A DNA stretch of 13,696 nt from JBKJTP01 sp046590195 (GTDB lineage: Bacteria; Bacteroidota; Ignavibacteria; Palsa-1295), in NCBI GenBank assembly GCA_046590195.1, contig JBKJTP010000160.1:1-13696 (forward strand). Reading direction: 5' to 3'. Made by a program: the position numbers and the translations under genes. Shown piece by piece: positions 1-7,166 of the stretch. The notes beneath the pieces were generated by a model. The model was not told where the DNA came from and searched no databases. It saw only the letters and a program-made list of their open reading frames with translations. Numbering within the stretch: the first letter of the stretch is position 1; every line of letters begins with the position of its first letter.

Positions 1-1740
1 ATCATCTTGCGGGCGAAGCTCTGTCACTTCGATCGAATCGCGAAGTGCATTGCAGTCGCTGCCATCGTCGCTGCCGATTCGCTCGATCAGCTTGAAAACA
101 GGTGCTAAGGTATCCGGTATTACAACGGTATCTCTCGCGATAAAACAGATCTCGTGCGTTGAAGTATTGTTTGAGCAGTCCGTAAACGTGAACTTCACGC
201 AGCCTGCCTTCGTCGAATCCTTCTGCTCGAGGACCACAGGCACATCAAGCACTGTGCACGGAGTAAAGAGAGGGATCCTAACGTCAAAGTTTGCAGGATC
301 TCCGGAGGTGACAACGAACTCGATCTTCTGGAGCCCAGTATCATCCTGCCTCTTGTCCGATACGTCAAAGCTCTGTATCGTGTCACGCGGTGCCCCCTTC
401 TCATTGCTGACTACCGGCGAGAGCAGATCGACCACCGTACATGGCAGCTCTATAACCGGACTACAGATATCGATGAACGATGGTGGTCCGAGTGACGATA
501 CGGCACTAAGTGTCATCTCGGAAAAGAGCGGCCCCGTGCATGGCCGATTGAGATCGGCCTTGATCTGCCATGAATGTGTCGTTACCTCCAGCGGATTGAT
601 CGAGTTAGGATTTGGCGAGACCGTTTGCGTCTTCGACGGCAACGGTGTGCCGACGATCGTCAGATTTTGGCCTACGTCAAGCTTGAGTGATACATTCGAT
701 GCCGAGGTCAGCGGCTCAGGATTGAAAATATATGCATCGAGCGTAAACGGATTCGGGATGTACTTATCGCCGATCTTATCATAGATAAGCTTTCTTGGGA
801 CGAAGAGCAATGCGAAGAGCTTGCCGCTGCACGTCTGGAAATCGCCGGTGCCGTATGTGAACGACGGTCCCGTTACCGTGTCGCCAGCAGAAACGGTTAT
901 ACCGTCCCACTCCCACAGAATCGAGTTATCGAACGTCTTATCATCAGGAAGAGTCGGCAATGGACTTGGCGAGCCCCATGAGATTCGCTCTAGTGTCGGC
1001 CAGTGACCGATGGTTACGCGGTATGGCGGCCTGATGTTATACTGCGGGTTGATGAACCAGCCCTGTCCGCTAATACCGGGATCATAAGTCGGAGCATTCG
1101 GCAACTCATTCTCGAAATTGATAAAGAACGGAGGCACATAGCGATCCGATTGCTCGCCACGACCAAATCGCGCCCAGCGCTTGTAACCATGACGTGTTAG
1201 CGTCTTTGCACCGTCGGAACCACCGATCGCAACGTCGAGCAAATATTGCGTCTCGACCTCTACCGGTGCACCACCGTTGTTCGCGAAACGGTAGCGCACA
1301 CCGATCTGACATCGTGGGTTACTTGTGCCATCAGCGACGGGAATAGCAAATACATCCTGGAAAATGTCAACGCCTTCGACACCCTTCCACGTCAGCGTGA
1401 CCGTGTCAATGCCGGCTGGCGACTTTGGCCCGCGTCGGCTGATCGTGCCTGTTGGTAGGTGTATCGCTTGGACTGGCAGCGAAGCCGGAAGATCATTGTT
1501 CGTGTAGACCTTATTCCGGTTGATGCGGAAGGAGACAAAGCTCTTATACTGGAAAGAGAGGATCGTGTTGCCGACAGTCGTGTACCAATTGATCAGGCCA
1601 TCTCCATCGCGTACGGTTGCGTAGGCATCGTTCACACCGATCGTTTGCGTCGGTTGCGCGTGCGCAGTCGTCGAGAAGGAACACAGAAGTGAAGCGATCG
1701 CAAGGATGCAATACCGCAACGAGGAGTTAGAGAGTGACAT
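1..1740 (-). CDS. Large secreted protein with Ig-like repeats, 3' end missing
   Basis: An uninterrupted frame runs from an ATG at 1740 off the left edge, giving 580 codons without a stop. The N-terminus is a clear signal peptide: a short polar start, a hydrophobic core (CILAIASLLCSF) and a probable cleavage after AHAQ near residue 29. Residues ~30-430 are beta-rich with many aromatic residues, and I recognise no family. From residue ~438 a unit of about 105 residues starts with DLLSPVV, contains DDTGLQKIEF and a TFTDCSNN/EICF Cys pair, and appears to begin again at ~543 with DTLAPVF. This suggests tandem Ig-like domains continuing outside the window. Such proteins in Bacteroidota often end in a T9SS sorting domain, but that end is not visible. 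It is the last gene of a same-strand run behind the barrel and OmpA genes, 254 bases after the barrel gene. Function unknown; export is well supported. Confidence 0.85.
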   Translation of the reverse strand, partial: MSLSNSSLRYCILAIASLLCSFSTTAHAQPTQTIGVNDAYATVRDGDGLINWYTTVGNTILSFQYKSFVSFRINRNKVYTNNDLPASLPVQAIHLPTGTISRRGPKSPAGIDTVTLTWKGVEGVDIFQDVFAIPVADGTSNPRCQIGVRYRFANNGGAPVEVETQYLLDVAIGGSDGAKTLTRHGYKRWARFGRGEQSDRYVPPFFINFENELPNAPTYDPGISGQGWFINPQYNIRPPYRVTIGHWPTLERISWGSPSPLPTLPDDKTFDNSILWEWDGITVSAGDTVTGPSFTYGTGDFQTCSGKLFALLFVPRKLIYDKIGDKYIPNPFTLDAYIFNPEPLTSASNVSLKLDVGQNLTIVGTPLPSKTQTVSPNPNSINPLEVTTHSWQIKADLNRPCTGPLFSEMTLSAVSSLGPPSFIDICSPVIELPCTVVDLLSPVVSNEKGAPRDTIQSFDVSDKRQDDTGLQKIEFVVTSGDPANFDVRIPLFTPCTVLDVPVVLEQKDSTKAGCVKFTFTDCSNNTSTHEICFIARDTVVIPDTLAPVFKLIERIGSDDGSDCNALRDSIEVTELRPQDD

Positions 1741-1994
1741 GTTCGACACAGGAATAAACTGCCTTCACTGGCAGCAACAGACTATAGAGTAGGAAGACAC
1801 CGAAGCGTACGTGCTGGGTCAAACCGACCAGGCCCCAGCAGCGCAAGGCGGCAACATCCACCCTGCTTTGAACTCAACCACCGATCTTAGCACAAACCTA
1901 AAGAACTCAATAAAAACCCACGGATTAGGTTCCGTGCTGGCCTACAGGCAACGTACTGCTGCAGCCAGCAAAAAGCACCGCGCTCTTGAGGAGC

Positions 1995-2816
1995 TTAATC
2001 CATCCTGAACTTGATCGCCACGCTGCCATACAGCGAGGTGATCTTCCAATTGTCAGCTAGATCATCACGCACTGTCGTAAACGGCAGTTCATAGGTGATC
2101 ATCGGCGAAATAAGCGAACGCTCTGATAGCTCAAAATCCCAGCCGCCAGTGATCTGAAGCGAAATGCGCGTGCCGTTCGCGGTCGTCAGCTCTTCATCCT
2201 GCAGGATCTCAAAGCGCTCACCGTTATTGAACTTGATCGGGATAAACTCGCCTGGGTCGCGCTCTACGGTAAAGGGCGATATCAGCTCACGCCGATGAAG
2301 AATATGGCTACCAACAAGGAATTGGATGTTCGGCCCCACCTGAACGTACGGCCCGACACGCGCGAACTGGTACTTAATGAAAGGCGCGAAGCCGACATAT
2401 GTGAGATCGACAACGTCAGTTCTCTCGACGCTCATGCCCTCTCTGATAGTCAGCGAATCCCCGCGATCGGCAAACGTCACTACAAGATCCTCATTTTTGA
2501 GCTGACTTCCCTTTAATCCCTTGAAGTCGATACCACCCTTTAAGCCGATCACCCAGGTGTAATCGAGTGGAAGTTCGTACATGAGGTTGGCAAGGAAGCC
2601 ATTTGCTGACTGACCCTCGAACGTGACGCCGCAATCGCAATCGAACGTGCCGCCTTGCACATGCTGCGCAAAACCAGCTTCGATCGAGAACATCGGTGGC
2701 AACGCACCAGGACCGAAGAGATCGCCTCGGCTGAAGATCTGTGCATGTGCGGTGCTCGTCATACCGAACGAAGCGCCTGAGAGCAGAAGAACGGAGAGAA
2801 ATTTCTTGAGACTCAT
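1995..2816 (-). CDS. Outer-membrane beta-barrel protein
   Basis: A 273-residue exported protein. I start it at the ATG at 2816 because this gives a compact signal peptide (MSLKKFLSVLLLSGASFG, cleavage after AHAQ). The frame can extend to a GTG at 2870, but that would place 18 polar residues before the signal. The mature part alternates hydrophobic and polar residues in short strands, with loops rich in D, G and N, and ends on a strand, SVAIKFRMD. This matches 8-10-stranded outer-membrane barrels of the OmpW/PorT-like class in Bacteroidota. Residues such as YELPLDYTWVIGLKGG and FAPFIKYQFARVGPYVQVGP look like membrane strands. One Cys pair (CDCG) sits in an early loop. It lies 84 bases downstream of the OmpA/PD40 gene on the same strand with no clear promoter between, so cotranscription is likely. 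The exact role is not determined. Confidence 0.85.
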   Translation of the reverse strand: MSLKKFLSVLLLSGASFGMTSTAHAQIFSRGDLFGPGALPPMFSIEAGFAQHVQGGTFDCDCGVTFEGQSANGFLANLMYELPLDYTWVIGLKGGIDFKGLKGSQLKNEDLVVTFADRGDSLTIREGMSVERTDVVDLTYVGFAPFIKYQFARVGPYVQVGPNIQFLVGSHILHRRELISPFTVERDPGEFIPIKFNNGERFEILQDEELTTANGTRISLQITGGWDFELSERSLISPMITYELPFTTVRDDLADNWKITSLYGSVAIKFRMD

Positions 2817-2900
2817 ATGAGTGTTAGTCGTTGCAGTTCTGATCTGTAGAGACTGTGATCGATACTGCACTGATGTTTCTTAAATTCTTATACTTTCAGA

Positions 2901-4718
2901 TCACTTATCCATACCAACGATGCGCACTTCTACGCGGCGGTTCTTTGCGCGAGCTTCGTCAGTTGTGCCTTCCATGAGTGGGGCGGCCTTACCAAAGCCC
3001 TTAACGATCGCAAGCTGATCGCGCGGAACACCCTGCGAAAGCAGGAAGTCTTCCACCGTTACAGCGCGGCGCTCAGAAAGCTTCTCGTTGTACTCGTCCG
3101 TACCCACGTCATCCGTATGTCCGTTGACCTCGATGCGAACGTATGGATTCGCCTTGACCTGTCCGATAAAGCGAGTGATCTTTGCTGACTCCTCTTTCTT
3201 CAGATTGCTCTTGTTGAAATCGAAATAGAGCATCACTGCGTCGATGTTCTCTGGCTGCAAGCGAATGGCCTTCTCGACGTTGATCATCTCCTCACGAGCC
3301 TGAGGTACTTCGACGCTCGTTGAGAATGGATCGTAACCGGCTACCTGAGTCGAGATGCGATAGCTGCTGGCAGGATTCGCGTTGTAGCTGTAATTTCCCT
3401 TTGCATCGGTATTGACATTGGCCTTGGCTCCCGTCGACACATTCTCGATGCTAAGAGTAGCCTGGACTGGATTGTGATTGAACACATTCATGACCGTACC
3501 ATAAATGCGAGCCTTCGAAGGTGTCAGGCGAACTTCCTGAATGAATGGACCTGCTGCATTTGGCGCGGAGCCAGATGCCGAGGCCGGCACGAAGCCATCG
3601 GCGCCAACATTTACTTCGTAAGCTGTTCCGGCGAGCATCGTCGCAGAGAATTCATTACCGGCGGCTTCGTCAGGGATCGTCTGTCCATCAGCCGTCAAGC
3701 GAACTTCCGGTACAGCAGTGATCGGCTGATTGGTCGCAGCATTAATGAGGCGAAGCTGAAGCACTGCCATCTTTGGCGGTGCTACGACAGGCTTTGCGCT
3801 GGCTCGGTAAATATCTGTTCCGCCTTTTCCGCCTTCACGATCGCTTGCAAAGTATGCCTGATCGCCTGATGGCGAGATCGCAAAGAAGAAATCGTTGCCG
3901 CGTGAATTGATGGCGCCGCCAAGATTGCGAGGTGTGCCCCATGAGTTATCACCGGTGCGCTCGACGACGAAAATATCGAGTCCACCCTGGCCCTTGATGC
4001 CATCCGTAGCGAAGTAAACATATCTTCCATCGCGAGAGAACTGCGGTGCAAGATCACTTGCGTCAGTTGAGAAACCTGCGCGGATAGGCTCGCTCCAGCT
4101 ATTACCACTGCGAGTCGAGAGATAGATGTCGCCATCTCGATCATCACGATCGCTTACGAAAAGCAGTGTTTGGCCATCTGGCGATAGTGCAGGATGCGTA
4201 TCCCAGTAATCGTCGTTGAGCGGCCGTCCGTAGTTCTCGTGGATCTTGATCGAGCCGTTGTCGAGCGAAGCTGCATAGATATCGGTGCTTCGGAAAAGGC
4301 CATCGCTACGATCGGAGCACGAAGCGACTGTGGTCTGGCCATCCTGCGTGAAGGTCACAGTATTGATCTGTTCCTTGCCCGGAAGTTCGAGATAGGTTGT
4401 CACAGCCGAGAGCTGATCGCCACTGAATTCGACCGAATAGAGTACATCCTTCCCCGACTTCTTTGAAGTATAAAGTAGATACTTGTTATCGGGAGTAACG
4501 ACCGGTGCGCCCTCATTGTACTCGGAGTTCAGTTCTGTCGCATTCGCAACGGAAACAGCGCTCTCATCGAGTTGAAGGATGCGTGGGAGCCCATCGGATT
4601 GGGCAAGAAGCTGGGAATGAACTCCAGTGATGAATAGAACAAGGAGGATAGCGAGGGACCTCAGACGCATGCGGAATCTGAATGGGATCTTGACTCGGTC
4701 AACTTTGACGGCCGCCAT
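2901..4718 (-). CDS. OmpA-family PD40 beta-propeller protein, PorE-like without TPR
   Basis: A 605-residue envelope protein. The signal peptide core is SLAILLVLFITGV, with cleavage after LLAQ near residue 40. Five PD40 (WD40-like, TolB-type) blades follow at about 68-97, 118-151, 173-203, 222-254 and 275-307, with repeated SPDGQ/DIY signatures. Two carboxypeptidase-regulatory-like beta-sandwiches lie at ~315-395 and ~402-475. The C-terminal OmpA domain (~490-603) has the peptidoglycan-binding signature NGHTDDVGTDEYNEKLSERR and NRRVEVRI. Propeller, regulatory sandwich and OmpA domain in this order match PorE of the T9SS, which links the machine to peptidoglycan, but PorE has N-terminal TPRs and these are absent here. 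It may be a PorE analogue or a general envelope anchor. I give the outer ATG (4718); an ATG at 4670 (MRLRSLAILL) yields a more typical signal peptide and may be the true start. The barrel gene follows 84 bases downstream. Confidence 0.9.
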   Translation of the reverse strand: MAAVKVDRVKIPFRFRMRLRSLAILLVLFITGVHSQLLAQSDGLPRILQLDESAVSVANATELNSEYNEGAPVVTPDNKYLLYTSKKSGKDVLYSVEFSGDQLSAVTTYLELPGKEQINTVTFTQDGQTTVASCSDRSDGLFRSTDIYAASLDNGSIKIHENYGRPLNDDYWDTHPALSPDGQTLLFVSDRDDRDGDIYLSTRSGNSWSEPIRAGFSTDASDLAPQFSRDGRYVYFATDGIKGQGGLDIFVVERTGDNSWGTPRNLGGAINSRGNDFFFAISPSGDQAYFASDREGGKGGTDIYRASAKPVVAPPKMAVLQLRLINAATNQPITAVPEVRLTADGQTIPDEAAGNEFSATMLAGTAYEVNVGADGFVPASASGSAPNAAGPFIQEVRLTPSKARIYGTVMNVFNHNPVQATLSIENVSTGAKANVNTDAKGNYSYNANPASSYRISTQVAGYDPFSTSVEVPQAREEMINVEKAIRLQPENIDAVMLYFDFNKSNLKKEESAKITRFIGQVKANPYVRIEVNGHTDDVGTDEYNEKLSERRAVTVEDFLLSQGVPRDQLAIVKGFGKAAPLMEGTTDEARAKNRRVEVRIVGMDK

Positions 4719-4765
4719 TAGGATAACAAGCTGGCAAGTGAGGTCAGGACCACGTGTTTACGAAA

Positions 4766-4782
4766 GGATCTTGTGGAGATCC
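4766..4782. repeat. Short perfect inverted repeat upstream of the OmpA/PD40 gene
   Basis: Arms GGATCT (4766-4771) and AGATCC (4777-4782) flank five bases. The repeat lies 48 bases upstream of the PorE-like gene start. It could be a small leader hairpin or an operator half-site pair, but six-base arms can also arise by chance. I see no good promoter match in the 230-base gap 4719-4948. Confidence 0.3.
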
Positions 4783-4948
4783 AGGTACAGGACAACATTT
4801 AATGCAGCGCCAAGAGGACACGGCGGGAGCGGGACGACACATTTCTCCACAACCCTTCCTGCAGGCACTCATCTAGAAGAATGTAAACGCTTAGGGCTTA
4901 GAACCGTTTCTGCGAGTATATAGCGATGATCCTCCGGCAACTCACCCC

Positions 4949-5905
4949 TTACGTGTTCACGAAGACATTCTTGAAAGCTTCCGCCGGATCGGGCCCGGGA
5001 AGTTCGTTGGCGTAGGCAACTGCCTCGTCGATCGCTCGTGTCGCGGCTTCGGCCACCTGCTCGATCTCCTTAGCCTCGATCCCCCGCTCCAGCATCAGCT
5101 TTTGGATCTTCTCGATAGGATCCTTTTTCTCCCACTCCTCAAGCTTTTCTTTCGGGACATAATCGAATGGATCATGCTCGGCGTGGCCGCGCATTCGCAT
5201 TGTGACGCTTTCAATTATCGTCGGTCCTTCACCTCGGCGGGCGCGCTCGGCGGCTTGTGTGGTCACCGCAAAGACGGCCTGGATGTCGGTGCCATCCACA
5301 GTCTCCCCATGGATGCCGTAGCCGATCGCCCGGCAGCTGAAGTTTTGACCAGCCATCTGCTTAGCGAGCGGTGTCGAGTAAGCATACTGATTATTCTCGA
5401 TGACCAGGATGAGAGGGAGCTTCATCACGCTTGCCATCATGAGCCCTTCATGAACCTCTCCAACGGATGAGCCGCCGTCTCCGATATAGTTGAGCACGAT
5501 GTTGCCGCTCTTCTTCATCTTCTGCGCGAGCCCTACGCCCGCTGCAACCGGCACCATCGCTCCGAGATGGGAGACGTTGCCGTAGATACGGCGCTTAACA
5601 TCGGCAAAGTGTCCGGTTCCGTCTGTGCCGCGGGTCATCGCGCCTTTGCGGAAGAGGAAATTGATCGCCATCTCCTTCGGCGTCATGCCGCGGACGAAGT
5701 GCGCACCGTTATCGCGGTGCATCGGGAAGAGATAATCGCCATCCCCTAGCGCCATTGCCGTTCCGACGCTCGTCGCTTCGTTGCCCACTTGCGCGTAGAC
5801 TCCGCCGACGATCTTCGACTGACGGTAGAGATTGATCAACGCATGATCGAAGCTTCTTGCCAGGATCATATTGCGGTATGCGAAAAGGAGTTGTTCGTCG
5901 GTCAT
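4949..5905 (-). CDS. Thiamine-diphosphate-dependent dehydrogenase E1 component, alpha subunit
   Basis: A 318-residue protein of the PDH/acetoin/branched-chain E1-alpha family. Such enzymes decarboxylate a 2-oxoacid (or act on acetoin) using thiamine diphosphate and pass the acyl group to the E2 lipoyl domain. The cofactor motif is complete: GDGGSSVGEVHEG from residue 142 to NN at 171-172, the classical GDG-x(~27)-NN spacing that holds Mg-diphosphate. Other conserved blocks are YAQVGNEATSVG (~37-48), FPMHRDNGAHFVRGM (~60-74), TGHF (97-100) and the active-site loop MRMRGHAEHDP (236-246). In eukaryotic PDH the equivalent loop carries the regulatory serine; here it reads RGHAEHDP. Length is normal for a separate alpha subunit. 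No E1-beta gene is adjacent: downstream is the OmpA gene and upstream a divergent peptidase, so the partner must lie elsewhere. Substrate cannot be decided from sequence alone. The start is the ATG at 5905; no Shine-Dalgarno is seen. Confidence 0.93.
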   Translation of the reverse strand: MTDEQLLFAYRNMILARSFDHALINLYRQSKIVGGVYAQVGNEATSVGTAMALGDGDYLFPMHRDNGAHFVRGMTPKEMAINFLFRKGAMTRGTDGTGHFADVKRRIYGNVSHLGAMVPVAAGVGLAQKMKKSGNIVLNYIGDGGSSVGEVHEGLMMASVMKLPLILVIENNQYAYSTPLAKQMAGQNFSCRAIGYGIHGETVDGTDIQAVFAVTTQAAERARRGEGPTIIESVTMRMRGHAEHDPFDYVPKEKLEEWEKKDPIEKIQKLMLERGIEAKEIEQVAEAATRAIDEAVAYANELPGPDPAEAFKNVFVNT

Positions 5906-5922
5906 AGCGTTGCCATTATGCA

Positions 5923-5990
5923 GTCATTTCGAACGAAGCAAACGCAATGGAGCGCAGCGAAATGAAGTGCAGCGAAGTGAGAAATCTGCC
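5923..5990 (+). repeat. Dispersed-type intergenic repeat (CATTTCGAACGAAG...GAGAAATCT)
   Basis: The element begins GTCATTTCGAACGAAG and ends GTGAGAAATCTG. It contains two adjacent 15-base near-copies, GCGCAGCGAAATGAA (5952-5966) and GTGCAGCGAAGTGAG (5967-5981), identical at 12 positions. From memory, elements with these two ends are frequent as scattered intergenic repeats in Bacteroidota/Chlorobi genomes. That cannot be verified from one window. It lies in the upstream region of the E1-alpha gene. Confidence 0.55.
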
Positions 5991-6040
5991 GGGGGATTCC
6001 GCGCGGCTAATCAACAACGACATCCTCCTGCTCGTCCCCA

Positions 6041-6083
6041 CCAACCCCCTCCGGCTAAAGCCACCTCCCCCTCTTCGAGGTGG
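6041..6083. repeat. Pyrimidine-rich repeat-like element with inverted repeat
   Basis: A C-rich stretch containing CCCCCTCCGGCTAAAGCC, followed by a perfect 7-base inverted repeat, CCACCTC (6061-6067) and GAGGTGG (6077-6083), around nine bases. GGCTAAAGCC is itself a short palindrome. Base composition differs sharply from the surrounding genes. The wording resembles a common dispersed intergenic element, but only one copy is in the window. Confidence 0.45.
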
Positions 6084-6148
6084 AGGATCGATCTACTAAG
6101 TGGGCGATTCATCTTAGGGCTTTGATGCGTTTGTAAATTGAGACTCCA

Positions 6149-6181
6149 ATTCTTAACTCTTAATTCTTCATTCTTAATTTT
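6149..6181 (+). repeat. Heptanucleotide tandem repeat ATTCTTA next to the pip start
   Basis: Four consecutive 7-base units (ATTCTTA, ACTCTTA, ATTCTTC, ATTCTTA; 6149-6176) are followed by a partial ATTTT, and the last bases merge into the TTG start codon at 6180. Unit 2 and unit 3 each differ from the consensus at one position. A 7-base unit changes spacing and frame when copy number changes. The stretch is much richer in A and T than its surroundings. Confidence 0.65.
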
Positions 6182-7124
6182 GCTAAGAGATCTCTTCCCT
6201 CCCATCGAGCCATTCCAGACCGACTTCCTGAAGGTCTCGGATATTCACAACATCTATTACGAGCAGAGCGGCAATCCCGAAGGGCAGCCGGTCATCTTCG
6301 TGCATGGCGGACCCGGCGGCGGCACGAGCCCGAGCTTCCGGCAATTCTTCGATCCAAAGCATTACCGCATCATCCTGTTCGATCAGCGCGGTTGCGGCAA
6401 AAGCACGCCGTTCGCTTCGCTCGAGGAGAACACGACGTGGCATCTTGTTGCTGACATGGAGCAGCTGCGCGAGCATCTCGACATCGATAAATGGATGGTC
6501 TTCGGCGGATCATGGGGTTCGACACTGGCGCTCGCTTATTCAGAGTCGCATCCCGACCGTGTTACCCATCTTGTGCTTCGCGGCATCTTCATGCTTCGCA
6601 AGTGGGAGATCGATTGGTTCTATCAGGAAGGTGCGAGTCGGCTGTTCCCTGAGTTCTGGGAAGAGTATCTGAAGCCGATACCCGTTGAGGAGCGAGGCGA
6701 TCTCGTTCGCGCGTATTATAAGCGCCTGACATCGGATGATGAGGTAACGCGCATCGAAGCGGCTCGCGCATGGAGCATCTGGGAAGCATCGACATCGTGG
6801 CTTGAGATCTCAACCGACGCGATCAACACGTTTACCGATCCGGTGAAGGCGCTCCCCTTCGCACGCATCGAGTGCCACTATTTCGTCAATAAGGGCTTCA
6901 TGGATGATGGGCAACTCTTGCGTGATGCGCATATGATCCGTCATATCCCTACGGTCATCGTTCATGGGCGCTATGATGTCGTCTGCCCGGTACAGAACGC
7001 CTGGGATCTGAAGCGTGAACTACCTGACGCAGAGTTGCTTATCTCTCCTACCTCCGGTCACTCACAGATGGAGAAGCAGAACCGAAGCTCGCTCATCTAT
7101 GCGACGGAGAAATTTAAGGTATAA
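6180..7124 (+). CDS. pip: Proline iminopeptidase (alpha/beta hydrolase, peptidase family S33)
   Basis: A 314-residue cytoplasmic exopeptidase that removes N-terminal proline from peptides. With the TTG at 6180 as start, the catalytic triad falls at Ser111 (GGSWGS), Asp266 (GRYDVVCP) and His294 (SGHS), nearly identical to the numbering I recall for the Xanthomonas enzyme (313 residues, Ser110/Asp266/His294). HGGPGGG near residue 42 is the oxyanion-hole loop. LFDQRGCGKS, TTWHLVADME and FARIECHYF are family signatures. This start gives MLRDLFPPIEP, matching the usual family N-terminus. The longer TTG start at 6138 would only add translated repeat sequence. No in-frame ATG exists between the upstream TGA (6123) and the conserved domain. 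The gene stands alone, divergent from E1-alpha and convergent with the T9SS cargo gene, with a hairpin right after its stop. Confidence 0.93.
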   Translation: MLRDLFPPIEPFQTDFLKVSDIHNIYYEQSGNPEGQPVIFVHGGPGGGTSPSFRQFFDPKHYRIILFDQRGCGKSTPFASLEENTTWHLVADMEQLREHLDIDKWMVFGGSWGSTLALAYSESHPDRVTHLVLRGIFMLRKWEIDWFYQEGASRLFPEFWEEYLKPIPVEERGDLVRAYYKRLTSDDEVTRIEAARAWSIWEASTSWLEISTDAINTFTDPVKALPFARIECHYFVNKGFMDDGQLLRDAHMIRHIPTVIVHGRYDVVCPVQNAWDLKRELPDAELLISPTSGHSQMEKQNRSSLIYATEKFKV

Positions 7125-7127
7125 AAG

Positions 7128-7151
7128 AGAGGGCTGCAGTTGCAGCCCTCT
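7128..7151. terminator. Bidirectional hairpin terminator between convergent genes
   Basis: A near-perfect palindrome forms a 10-bp stem, AGAGGGCTGC with GCAGCCCTCT, around an AGTT loop. It starts three bases after the pip stop. AAAA on the left (7123-7126) provides a U-run for minus-strand transcripts from the T9SS cargo gene, whose stop is 15 bases to the right. The plus strand continues TTACGTTT, a weaker U-run. Position between two converging stops fits a shared terminator. Confidence 0.85.
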
Positions 7152-7166
7152 TACGTTTAGAATAGT

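Noticed and set aside
50..784. A 244-codon plus-strand reading frame
   Set aside because: It lies entirely inside the minus-strand secreted-protein gene, which is open for 580 codons with a signal peptide and normal codon use. The plus-strand translation has no recognisable domain.
1893..1900. Minus-strand TAGGTTTG as -7 box for the gene starting at 1740
   Set aside because: No TTG lies 19-21 bases upstream, and the resulting leader would be about 145 bases. A lone -7 match is weak evidence.
1955..1994. Possible terminator after the beta-barrel gene (GCTC-loop-GAGC and TGCTG-loop-CAGCA stems)
   Set aside because: Stems are only four to five bases and the T-run sits between them rather than after one. 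Not enough for a call.
4627..4923. 98-codon plus-strand frame across the OmpA gene start and the gap
   Set aside because: Half of it is antisense to a well-supported signal peptide, its composition is Arg/Thr-rich without a domain, and no ribosome site or promoter is seen.
5906..6180. Insertion sequence remnant
   Set aside because: No transposase fragment, no terminal inverted repeats pairing across the gap and no target duplication are visible. The content fits small non-coding repeats.
6175..6182. Plus-strand TAATTTTG as promoter of pip
   Set aside because: It overlaps the TTG start codon and has no TTG 20 bases upstream. It arises from the heptanucleotide repeat.
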